From positions 2,976,501 through 3,040,500 of the forward strand of contig OZ025889.1 in the NCBI GenBank assembly GCA_964019415.1: 64,000 nucleotides of DNA. Direction: 5' to 3'. This document shows, in pieces, positions 22,272-33,016 of the stretch. How positions within the stretch are numbered: position 1 is the first letter of the stretch; each line of letters starts with the position of its first letter. The notes beneath the pieces are model-generated. The model searched no databases, was not told the DNA's origin, and was given only the letters and a program-made list of their open reading frames with translations. The position numbers and the translations under genes were made by a program. Source of the stretch: Ianthella basta. Its lineage: Eukaryota; Porifera; Demospongiae; Verongiida; Ianthellidae.

Positions 22272-25200
22272 TTACCTCCAAAGTCTACATGTGTTGTCTT
22301 TGCTACCTGCATGAACGTTCAGAGACATGTACATATAAGAGTCATGTTGGATTGTCTGCAATTGCAATAATTTATACCATGTTATGCTGTGCACTAAGCA
22401 GGGCAATATGTTAACGTACCACATTGCTAATACTAAAAAACGTCAGTAATATACTAGAGCATACATAAGAATGCAATAGGCCTCGCTGAGGCAGCTGCTG
22501 ATGAACATAACATCTACCCAGGCCATATAAACAGACATACGTAGTCAGTCAAAATGGCAAACTGTAGGTGGCTTGTATCAAGGAAATGGCATCTTCAGCT
22601 GATATAGGCAGTGTGCCAGAGTTAAGAAAAAAACCTGCAATGTGCACGTTCGTATTTGAAGCTGGTGCGGTCTACTCCATCAGTCCATTGGCTTTTATTG
22701 CCAATCCCGCAAGGATACTACGCAGAAGGAGGCCTTACCTGGCATGCTGTAGTCCTTTATTTACCACCAGAATGTCACTGGGACTGCTGTAAGCCAAGTG
22801 GTGAAATTGCTTACAATCGACACTTTCTGTGCGAGGCTGGCTCAAGCAAGTAGGGGCCTGAAATTGGCCACGGAAACACATTTTGGCCTCATTCTTGCAC
22901 AAGTATTGTGCAAGAATGACAGCTGTACATGCACAAGCATAGGAGTGTATTGTGCAAGCACGAAAGAGCGCATACGCAGCAATTGCACAATCAAAGTGTT
23001 GCGAATTGACTGTGACTGATATATATATATATATATATATACTGATATATATATATATATATATATACGCGAGATGACTGGGCGTTGAGATTACTTGCCT
23101 TGCCTTTAGGCTCGGCAATAACAGCACATGATATCATAGAAAGTGAGACATTAGGGTTGTAGCATATGATCGATTACCAAGTGGCTACAATGAACTCTAA
23201 TGAACACCCACTGAGAAACATCAAGAGTAAGAACCCACTCCTCTGGTGTTCAGTAGCTGCAGCTACATCAGCTATAAACTTGATTTGATAGAGGCTCATA
23301 GCTGCGTTGGTTGAATCGGCAACAAACGTAAAGAGCAATATTGCAGCTTGCAACAAGGAGGAGGTGAGAAGCAAGACGTTTCGACCTGGAGGTCGATATC
23401 AACTGCTTTCAGGCCTGTAGCAGTTGACAAAGCCTTTCAAGTCAAAATGTCCTGCTCCCACCTTTCCCTTGTTGTACGCTGCAATATTGCTCTTTAAATT
23501 TGATGTTGTGCTATAAAATTATTAGTGTTTTCTTGGGGTGTACTCAGAGCATGTCTATACAGTGCTATGCACACATACAAATTCCATCAGGAGCATACAG
23601 TTTATGTAATGCACTTCCAACAGCAGACCATACACTGACCCATCATTCATTGATTCTACTGCACAATCTATACAATACATATGTATATGGTTAAAAGATG
23701 GGTTGCTGATCATCCACTTGCCTGTGATTATGGTGTCTCCTTCATAGTTGAAGGCACAACTGAATATCTCATCAGCATGACCTTCAAGAACTTGCAAACA
23801 CTGGCCTGTGGCTGTGCTCCACAAACGTGCACTCTTGTCTGTACTAGCTGTCAACAAACAAGTGCCTTGGGGGTTGAAGCAAATCTACCAAAGTGAGCAG
23901 AACATGAACAAGTTGTACTGTACGTATGTATACAATGTGTATGCACATAATGGCCTCAATGATCTCACATCTACAAAACGACATGTATAACACTCCTATT
24001 CTTGACAGCAATACCTTTGACAGCCTGATTCATACTGTACATACGTATGTATGTGATAACAAACCAACAATGGTGACACAAATGCAAATGCAGTAAAAAG
24101 TCTGCATGTTCCAGAAACTGTATGCAGAGGAAGCAATCTAAGCAGCAATCAATCAAACCTGTGATGGCTGGGAAGGATAATGTGCTTGTAATGCAAGTTG
24201 ATGACATAAGAAGGCATGGTCTTTGGTGGGTTATAGTAACACTAATACCCAATGCGAGTACTGTTATTTACAATGACTGATTGTTTTGAAAAGTTGCAAG
24301 CAAAACAAAACATATTAGTTGTCTTTCAGTCATATGTCCTTGGACACACATCTTAGATCACCAGAATGAAGAAGGAGCATTTAGGAGAAATATTGCTCTC
24401 ATTACTGTTGCATTAGTTGCTTTGATTTCTAAAAAGACGAAAACTTCCCAAGTGGACATAATGGGGCCTGAAGCTAATCAACAATGGGGCAGAAGTGTGC
24501 AGCAAGTACGTAACTACAAAGCCAGGCTTTGTCCAGGAAGGGCTGACTGCAGAAACAACTTATGTATTGAAGGTGTGCACTGTTCATGATTGAAATGCTA
24601 AACAGAATTGAGTAAGCCACCATGAGTGTGTGGAATGTAGTCGCTGCAGTGTTATGCAGCAACACAGCAATTACTGTGCAATTACTGTGCAATGAATTTC
24701 ATGCCTAATGAAGTTAGTTGGCATCAATTCTACAAACTATCATATGTGACAAGTGTCATTTTGTGTGATAGCCACTTTGACAGAGGGAGACATGATGTCT
24801 GAACGATGCATTGAGCTCCAACTCGTGTAGACAGGGAGAAGAACACTATATGATACTGTACATTATTGTAAAACGGTGTCTTGCTCAAAACCACATCTCC
24901 ATAAGGCCCAAACCCTCCATTTGTAGGACCATCTAACTTACAAAGGAATACAGCTAGTTGAAAGCCATATACAGTGAAGTAAAGGTGTCTCCTACAGTCC
25001 ATGTTTGTGTAAGGAGCAGTATAATACAGCTGTTAGAGAAGTACATGCTGTATATTAAGACAGAGAATGGAAGACGAAATATGTAAAATGTCGAAGGCAA
25101 TTTCTACAAGAGTGCACACTTTCCCTTGCAAGTATGATTAGACCTGCATGGTACACAACAAACACTTCCTTGTGGATAACAATTTTTACTAGTTTGCAAT

Positions 25201-28200
25201 ACAGGAATAGTGCGCTACTATTCTGTCGTATATTATGCATACAAATAACCACCATTATCCTTACACAGATGCAGTAAATGTATGCCAGAGCTAAATCCTT
25301 TGATCGTACTGGCATCACCATAGCAACCAACAATAAAGCCAAGTGGTATCCTCTTGTGATTCAAGGAAGGTTCCATTGTGTCCAATCTAAAACTTTTGCT
25401 CAATTTGCTCTTTGGTACAAAAGATGACAGATACTGGGCAATTTCTACAAGAGTGCACACTTTCCCTTGCAAATATGATTAGACCTGCATGGTACACAAC
25501 AAACACTTCCTTGTGGGTAACAATTTTTCCTAGTTTGCAATACAGGAATAGCGCTACTTTTCTGTCAAATAAAGCCAAGTGTTATCCTCTTGTGATTCAA
25601 GGAAGTTCCATTGTTTCCAATCTAAAACTTTTGCTCAATTTGCTCATTGGTACGTACAAAACATGACACAGCTACTTCTAGCATCTAAACCTACCTTGGA
25701 CACCTCTCCACCATGTCCTTCCAGCTTTACAACACACTGCTGTGTCACAGTACTGAACAGCTTAGCAGTACCATCAGCTGAGGCTGTTGCCACATTCTGG
25801 CCAGTGTAGTCAAAGGTGACATCCAACACCTCATCCTCATGGCCCCTGCACATGTGTACAACAAGGACAAGTACGTATTAGGATTAAAACAAGTATGTAT
25901 TTGAGGTGAAGACTTGTGGGGACAGGCAGCCCAAGCTCAGAAGACTTGCTAGTGTTATCCCCATACATGATGTGATCAAATGTTCAATATTTCAATTATT
26001 TGGGGATACAGCACTGCTGATGGCCATGAACACATGGATGGCAAGGGTTTTAAGTTTCCAGGCTAGCCAGGGCGGTCATTCAGTGACAGCAACCTTACCA
26101 AACTGACAAACTGCTTTACTGACTGATTACTAACTTGCAAAATGTACACTTCTCACTCTGTGGTCAGTGTCTCCCTTTGGTTGATTCAGTTGTTCACCTT
26201 GGGAACACCTTACAGCATGATCTGTCTGACAAACTGGGTATTCAGCTAAAATCTATGAAAATTTTCACCAAACCAACTCTGTTCTATTTCAGTTTACAGG
26301 GTGTGACCCAGCAACAAAGATGAAACTATTCAATGCTTACTGTCCTACACTGTATGGCTGTGCTTTGAGGAGGCTCAATGCCCTTGACCTCCAATCACTG
26401 AATGCATCATTTAACGATGTTATCAGATGACTTTAGGATCTCCCTTATAACTGCCATGCATCTATTGCCCATACTGTCAATTTAACTGTAAGTATCAACA
26501 AAATCATTTATTCAAGGTTCAACAAACTACTTTCAACTGCACTATCTGACCCATGCAGATTCATTTGTTTGTTCAGTTTTTCATGACAGCTCTCAAGCAT
26601 GTAATTCTAGTTTGCTGGGTATAGCTGTTTGTATGGTAATTCTCATTGTAAGCATAATAACAGGAACCCATATGGATAACTAAACTATTGAAACTGTCAG
26701 TAGAATGGTTTTGTGAGTGCACAATCTATAGTACAGAGAGTTGTGCAAATATACAAAAACAGTACAAATTACCAAGAATGAGGGCTGTTGTAAGAACAGG
26801 ATTCAACAACATACGCATGCATACAGTACATACCGTAGTGTTGCAAAACACTTTCCAGTCCTAGAATCCCATAGCTTGCAAGTCTTGTCCATTGAGCCAG
26901 TAGCAATAATAGAGCCATCATAACTAAACTGTGCACTCGAGATTTCTGCTCGATGACCAATGAGTGTGTGTAGTCTTCTCCCGGTGTTTGGGTCCCACAC
27001 TGACACTGTGTTGTCAAAAGAACCAGTAACAATCTCCTTCCCCGAGGAACTGAAGTGAACACAGATCACCTCTGCCGAATGACCCTGTAGAATAAACAGG
27101 CTCAACGCTGAGCACAACTGCATAGTACTAAGACAGATGCTTAAATGGGCAAGCAAAGTGTAGATAATATATAACTTACACACTATACCGTCTATTGCTC
27201 ATTGTATGGTAATGTCACAAACATATCAATATATTCACAAAGTGCATACAACAAGTCATATTGCTGTGGCAGTAAATGATGTAAACTGCGACAACAAGCA
27301 ACACAGGCACTCACTGCTAGTGTACAAAGCTCCTTTCCTTCTCCAACGTGCCAGAGCTTGGCTGTTGTATCCATACTACCAGTAGCCACAACTGTACTAT
27401 GAGGATTGAAGTTCAGGCAAACAATTTCTGCAGTGTGTCCTCTAAAGGTGTGATAGCACTTGCCCGTTTCACTGTCCCACAACTATACCAGAAAGGACAA
27501 AACAAAACATTACAGTTTGCTTCATCATGCCCATGGCTACACAGGGCACATTGCTACAGCAGAATGGGATTGTTTCAGCTTCTGGACAACTGTTAATCTG
27601 CTATACCATTGATCATTGGCTATTATTGGTGTACCTGCTAAAGGCTATAGGCCATCACTCAGTATGGCGATGCTCACATCAAAGATGGCTAGATGGCTAG
27701 AATGTAGTGATGGTGGACAGTTCATATTCAAATGCTAATTGTTAGAAACACACCGCAGAGTATGTGAAACCAAAATAGACCATTAAATAGACAACACTCG
27801 GATCAATTTACATTCCTAACAAATGTTTGAAACTGGCATCTAAACGTACTGTATCTCGTTAGCTGAACTAGCTTAGTACCCAGGCAGTCTGTGAACTAGT
27901 GGGGTGAGGAGGATGGCACCAGTGTCTCCCCAAACCTGGGGACACCAGAAGACACTGTATACTTTCTTGTGACATGAATACAATACGCAATTGTTACTCG
28001 CAGAGGAGGCTCCCAGAAGCTGTGCTTTACATGAAAGCCATGCCCAACATCCTCTCTAAGGCGAAAGCAGCTCAAGCTGAAACAAGCATGCATGTACAAA
28101 CTACTTTGAATATTTCTTAGTGACTAGGTGTAGACATGATTGGAACTTACTAGCCAAAAACTGAGGGTCAGTGACACTTGTCACAATATGTAATTATGAG

Positions 28201-31200
28201 AGACATTCAGCCTGATCTAAGGGCTTCATCAATGGTACTGTAGATCATAAAACCACATTGCATGGTGACTTAAATATGAAGACACTGGGAGGGGGGAGGG
28301 GCACAGTAGGTAAATGTAGGTGGGAAAAAAGGAGAGGCAGGAATAGTTGTTAGCTCCTACTTTGTCACCTCATGTGGGGGTGGATTGACCCTGTGCGTCC
28401 CCCCCCCCCCGCAAGAGATTACAAAGAGGGGCTAGCAACTCGACTAGAACACAAGTGGCAATGGGCTAAAGTTACAAAGCCAGCACTGTGCTAAAGGGCC
28501 TGGTGGGTAAATGTGTTGTTTGAGTATATATGTAAGTCACCATGCCATGTTCTGTTCTGATCTACCATTGATGAAGACCTTACTATGGCTAGGGCTTACG
28601 TACATGTCTGGTATACTATAGTGACAAGTGATATCTGCTCCTTGACCTTCAGCTAATAAAGTTCTCCATCTCCAATTTTACATACATATTGCAAACTAGT
28701 TTTCTGTAACAATCGTAATGGAGTCACGACTTGAAAGAAAAATACGCGAGGAAAGAAAATTGGCACCAGTTAGTATTGAACCCAATTCAAGCCAATTTTC
28801 CCTTCCTCACCTATTGTTCTTTCGAGTTGTGACTTCATTACAATTCTTACAGTTGCAACAGACTCATCTATCTTCAGTACAAACTAGTTTTTCCCTGTAA
28901 AGTGCATCCACCTACGTAGTATGTGGTACTAATGAACATCATTGCACATGCATGAACAGCAGTGCCAAGTGGTCTCCCCCCCCCCCCCCAATTATTGCAG
29001 ATGGCCTGGATACAAGGCTAGATATGCAACAGCAGAACAGTCTCATGCAAACACCCAAACATTGACTAAGTTTGCATACATAGCAGCACTGCAGTAGACA
29101 GTGAATAGAGCAGTGGTGGAGTGTTGTTCCATGTGATGGTGCAATTCACCACATGTCTGGATGTTCTTTACACTGTCCTGTACTGTATATAGATACATGC
29201 ACAGGGTCAATCGAATCAACTACAGAAACAATTAGTGCACAAAGTTTTGCAACATACCTATGTTTGTACAGCAAGTATATACCCACTTTTGCTTACTTTG
29301 CAAGTCTTGTCAAAAGAACCGGTAGCAATCTTGTCCCCAAAAGGGTTGTTGAAGGCTATGGCATAAACCACATTGCGATGGCCCTCCAGGGTCAGCAGCT
29401 CTTCACCTGACACTGTGTCCCACACTTTGCACGTTCTGTCATAGCTTCCAGTAATGAAGCGTGAACCAGACTTGTTAAATGCCACATTAGTAAGAGGCAG
29501 TATATGAGCCCGTAGGACCTAGTGAGGGGCATAAGCCAGCTCAGTAGTAATGGTTCAGGATCATAGAGGATAATAGAGATCATAAAATTCTCACCTTGAA
29601 CAAGTAAAACTTTTGATTGGCTGGTTCTGCGAGTTTCTGCTGAAGTTCTGTTGCGAGAGGGAAGACATATCATGTAACAATGCCAATACCAAGATAGAAT
29701 ACATAGTACATACTTTTGATTAGTGCCCTGACTTGCTCTTCCCTGTGCTCAGAGATGAGAGGTTCCTTGTGCACAAGCTCCCTCACCAAACTGTCTACAT
29801 CAGAGCTGAGCATACAGAACAAAAGCAATGTAAAAGACAAGTGTTTAAGAATGTGTCTATATACAGTTCATTTGTGTTCTAAAGTGCACATAACTACATA
29901 CGTACATACATTCAAGTAGAATGGAAGTTCTACATAAAAAATCTACCTTTATGTTCAGAAGATCAATGGCTATTCTGACACATGCATGCAGCCTCATTCA
30001 GGGATCTAAACATAGTTGGCAAGCTGGTAACATGCTCAACCCTAGACCAGAGACTGCATGCACTCAAATAAAATATTCTAACCAGAACCAAGATTTAGCA
30101 CATACGTACGTATACACAGATTGGTCTAGAGACTTAAAATTGCAAAATGCCTTTAACACCATAAGATTCCTTCCAAAGACTTTAACCATAGAAGCACAAA
30201 CTAACACACGAATGACGACACTACAATTGAATATTAGCTGGTACTACCGGTATGTTGATGCACAGGTGATAATTGCATAATAATATTATTTGAACCCTCT
30301 TTCACTTAGATGTACATCAGAAACATTAGTGAAAACTTTGTCTACCTTTGACATACGTAGCTATTCAGTGGGTTGTGATGATGTGCTCTCATGAGTATGC
30401 ACCCACTAGGCATTGATGGCAGTTGCGTGGCCTTTGTTAGTCGCCAGCTGCTGTACCAGAGGCTTACTCAGTATGGACTACACGTCTTTAATGAGCTGTT
30501 AATTATATTCATATAGAAAAAATATAATGATTACGAACTGAAAAGTGATATACCTGCGATAGTCACGACTGAATAAGATTCAAACAACAGAATCCTACCT
30601 ACAGAACAGTGTACAACACACCTCCCACCAGCTCAAGGATAATGGTAGCAGGAGTGTAGTCTCAAACAAGAACAAACTAGTAGGAATGCCAAAGACATAT
30701 GACACACAAGAAGCAGTGTGGTAATGCTGCATACACATTTAGCATTCCAAATAGTCAGTTCTCACAATTACTACATATTACCAATCTACTTACACTATTT
30801 GCTGTGACCTATGGTTAGTAGGGATATTTAATATCTTGTATATAAGCCAGTGTATTACGTATGTATTTAATAGTAGCCAACTAAGGTTGTATAACGAGTC
30901 TACAGGCCCGTAGGCTGGGGGGGGGGGGGGTTCGGAAGAACCTCCCCTACGGCACTGGATAAGTTCCACCTGCCATTGAAAACTCTACATTAAAGTCCCA
31001 CAAACTTGTCATTCCATGTTAACTTCTAATACCTAGGCCTGTAGGTAGCTCAACTGAACACTGCTCAGCAGCACTCATAGTATACGTAGCTCTGCGTTCC
31101 ACTCTGGCTGGACAAGACCCCCCCCCACAGGCCTGCCGAGAATAGCTCACAGGGATACATACATAACACTTTCGTACCATATACCCTAAGGCAAGTAGTT

Positions 31201-31445
31201 GCAGTTTCGTCATGTACTTACTCAGGTTTCAAGTCCAACAGGTCAATGACTTTGTTCTTCACTTCTCCTGATTGTTCATACTCCAAAATAACACCTAAGG
31301 CAGGCGGCGATTGGGGACAATACGGCGGACATTATTGCTGCAAGAACTTCTTTCAATCAATAAGTAATAATGATAGCTAGCATCACATCGATTTTGTGGC
31401 AGCACCTGGCGGATAGTACCGCAGGAGAAAGCGCTTCAACTTCAT
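22272..31445 (-). CDS. DAW1: DAW1, dynein assembly factor with WD repeats (WDR69)
   Basis: Ten exons join in phase to exactly 415 codons plus stop, the length of vertebrate DAW1: 31445-31406, 31294-31222, 29805-29714, 29647-29595, 29518-29297, 27482-27315, 27084-26834, 25845-25695, 23884-23722 and 22306-22272. The N-terminus reads [14 protein letters not shown], then [18 protein letters not shown], a characteristic DAW1 leader. It is followed by a helical stretch and eight WD40 repeats with repeated TGS.D.T.K.WD cores ([76 protein letters not shown], and the closing [11 protein letters not shown]). DAW1 is a cytoplasmic factor that helps load outer-arm dynein in motile cilia. Intron 9 uses a GC donor (GGCAAGT at 23722). 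The terminal exon is only 35 nt and 1.4 kb away, which makes it easy to miss. The introns carry a LINE relic, a foldback and a local duplication. Confidence 0.95.
22378..23018. other. DAW1 intron 9, no gene recognised
   Basis: Part of the last DAW1 intron. It contains a perfect 12-bp-arm hairpin (ATTCTTGCACAA, loop GTA, inverse) at 22891-22917 and no recognisable coding domain. Confidence 0.5.
23019..23068. repeat. (AT)n microsatellite, interrupted
   Basis: Two AT runs are separated by a single ACTG interruption, in DAW1 intron 9. The interruption duplicates the left boundary of the run. Confidence 0.9.
23287..23495. mobile_element. Second Penelope-like hairpin, diverged copy
   Basis: The segment TAGAGGCTCATAGCTGCGTTG near 23289 matches TAGAGGCTCGTAGTTGCGTTG near 1112. 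The two hairpins then share the core GACGTTTCGACC...GTTGACAAAG. The outer arms (AAAGAGCAATATTGCAGC at 23330 and its inverse ending at 23495) are unrelated to the arms of the first hairpin. The inverted arms here are more diverged, so this copy is older. AAACTTGATTTG before and AAATTTGATGTTG after may be a decayed target duplication. Confidence 0.6.
25096..25655. repeat. Local direct duplication in DAW1 intron 8
   Basis: The segment starting GGCAATTTCTACAAGAGTGC at 25096 recurs at 25437, and both copies run to a shared ATTTGCTC-TTGGTAC end (near 25420 and 25651). The first copy holds about 105 extra bases (about 25230-25335) that the second lacks. The copies are still very similar, so the duplication is fairly recent. 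It ends close to the donor of DAW1 exon 8. Confidence 0.85.
26120..26480 (+). pseudogene. LINE (non-LTR retrotransposon) fragment
   Basis: Broken + strand frames read [18 protein letters not shown] and later [16 protein letters not shown], then [11 protein letters not shown] and DLPYN. The HLGN motif, the LFNAYC..LYGC motif and the RR-LW-LP pattern are typical of the region after the reverse transcriptase core in several LINE clades. Frameshifts and stops mark it as a relic. It lies in DAW1 intron 7, antisense to the gene. Confidence 0.7.
28711..28845. mobile_element. Foldback element with ~55-bp arms
   Basis: Bases 28711-28765 (AATCGTAATGGAGTCACGAC onward) pair with 28791-28845 in inverse orientation at roughly 80 percent identity, around a 25-base loop. 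ACTAGTTT occurs just outside each arm (near 28696 and 28883), so the full element may extend to about 28693-28892. It lies in DAW1 intron 5. The family was not identified. Confidence 0.6.
29806..31221 (-). other. DAW1 intron 2, no gene recognised
   Basis: This 1.4-kb intron contains a 12-base G run near 30919 and a C run near 31120. No coding similarity or transposon end was recognised. Confidence 0.5.
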
Positions 31446-31487
31446 TATTCAGACGCCATTTGCAATACCCGTGCAACATAACGATAT
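31446..31487 (-). promoter_or_regulatory. 42-nt GTF2F2-DAW1 intergenic spacer with a 4-codon uORF
   Basis: The GTF2F2 stop (31490-31488) and the DAW1 start (31445-31443) are only 42 nt apart on the same strand. Within the spacer AAATGGCGTC contains ATG GCG TCT GAA TAA (start at 31459). Its TAA overlaps the DAW1 ATG by one base as TAATG. The AAATGGCG core also resembles a YY1-type initiator element, an alternative reading. No poly(A) signal fits in the spacer, so the GTF2F2 3' UTR must run into DAW1 sequence, or the two genes share a transcript. Confidence 0.6.
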
Positions 31488-32919
31488 TCATTGATCTTGC
31501 TTATAATGTCTGAACTCGGGCTTCAGTTCCCACATGTTCTTGTGTGGATTCTTCGTGTTGTAGATGCAAACCTCTCTAAGGATTTCCTTTAGGTACACCG
31601 GGGGCTGCTTAGTTTTGCGCACCAGGTCGCTGAAGCTGTAGTATTGGTGCTGCTGGAAAGCAGCAAATATGAGGTCCAGGACCAACTCCCTGTCATCACG
31701 GGCTCGTCTGCCTAGTTCCTTCACTTTCTTCTCATGCTCTGCCTACAAACAGACCAGACAGACATGCATGAAGAGTGCTTAGCAGGAGTATACTCTAATT
31801 TCACACAGCACCACAAACTACATAGTAACCATTCATCATATTACTGGGGATTCTGACCAGTCTGAGTCAACACTGTCTTTACAGCCCTCATGTGTCCTTT
31901 GGCATCCCTGGACATCCCTCATGCGACCACCTATACTACTTTACTTACCCTCATCAGGTGTGCATGCATATTTACATAATCAATACAAAGTAAGCCACCA
32001 TAATTGCAGAAAATTTAATAGCGTACTAATCTTAGTGGTTGCCTCCATCCACGAGAACTATACACATGAAAATAAGTGACGTATGTCTAATAGTAGACCA
32101 TACGAGAATGATGTTCTGCATCTGATTTAGCACTTATGCAGCCAGGAACTGTGAGAGATGGCTCTTCTTAAGTGCCTACAACAGAATGATGGCCTTCCAG
32201 ATCTGTTGCACCTTGGCGACCATTGCAGACGCATACATGGAGGTCCTGCATGCAGTGGGCCTTACCAGCACTACAACGCTTGCCCTAAGACCTGGAGTGC
32301 AAATAGGCAGGCACTTTGCTCATCACAGTGTGGTTGCAGCGGCACACTTCTTTTCCGGGAAGCTGAATCAACATGTGTCAGCAAAACTATAGTACATATG
32401 TTTGAATAGAAAGGTCTACGATGAAGATGCGAGAAGAAAGAGGTGGTTGGAGAATGAGGAAGAGATACAGTAGAGTTTCCTTTGGAAAACATGTGGTAAA
32501 TGTATTCCACCTCAATAATGCACAGTTACACCCTCGTAGAGTTTTATATTCATGGGTAGCCTAGACCATGAGATTTTGCCGCACAAATGTTTACACATGA
32601 AATTTTTGCTATGCAGTCATTTCAGTGATTATGGTATCTCCAGGCCTAAAGATGAATCAAGAGTAGATAGATAAGAATGGCTAACCCATTGTACCTAAAT
32701 TCTGAGACGAATGCAAAAGAAAGAGGATTCTGACACACATCACTTATAATAATCTCAGCACAACTGTATACACTGATATACCAATAATGCAGCACACAAA
32801 AATAAGTAGTAGATGCTGAACACATTATGCCCACAACCCAAGCATATGCACAAACACACATTTACATACGTACAAATCCAGTATGTAACTTATGTACAAC
32901 CAAGAGCATGCATGCAAGT

Positions 32920-33016
<97 letters not shown>

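Noticed and set aside
22548..22990. Possible coding segment ([20 protein letters not shown] and neighbours)
   Set aside because: Frames are short and broken, no family was recognised, and it lies within DAW1 intron 9.
32150..32410. Overlapping + strand frames of 68-83 codons
   Set aside because: No recognisable domain, no splice context supporting an exon, and it lies inside a GTF2F2 intron.
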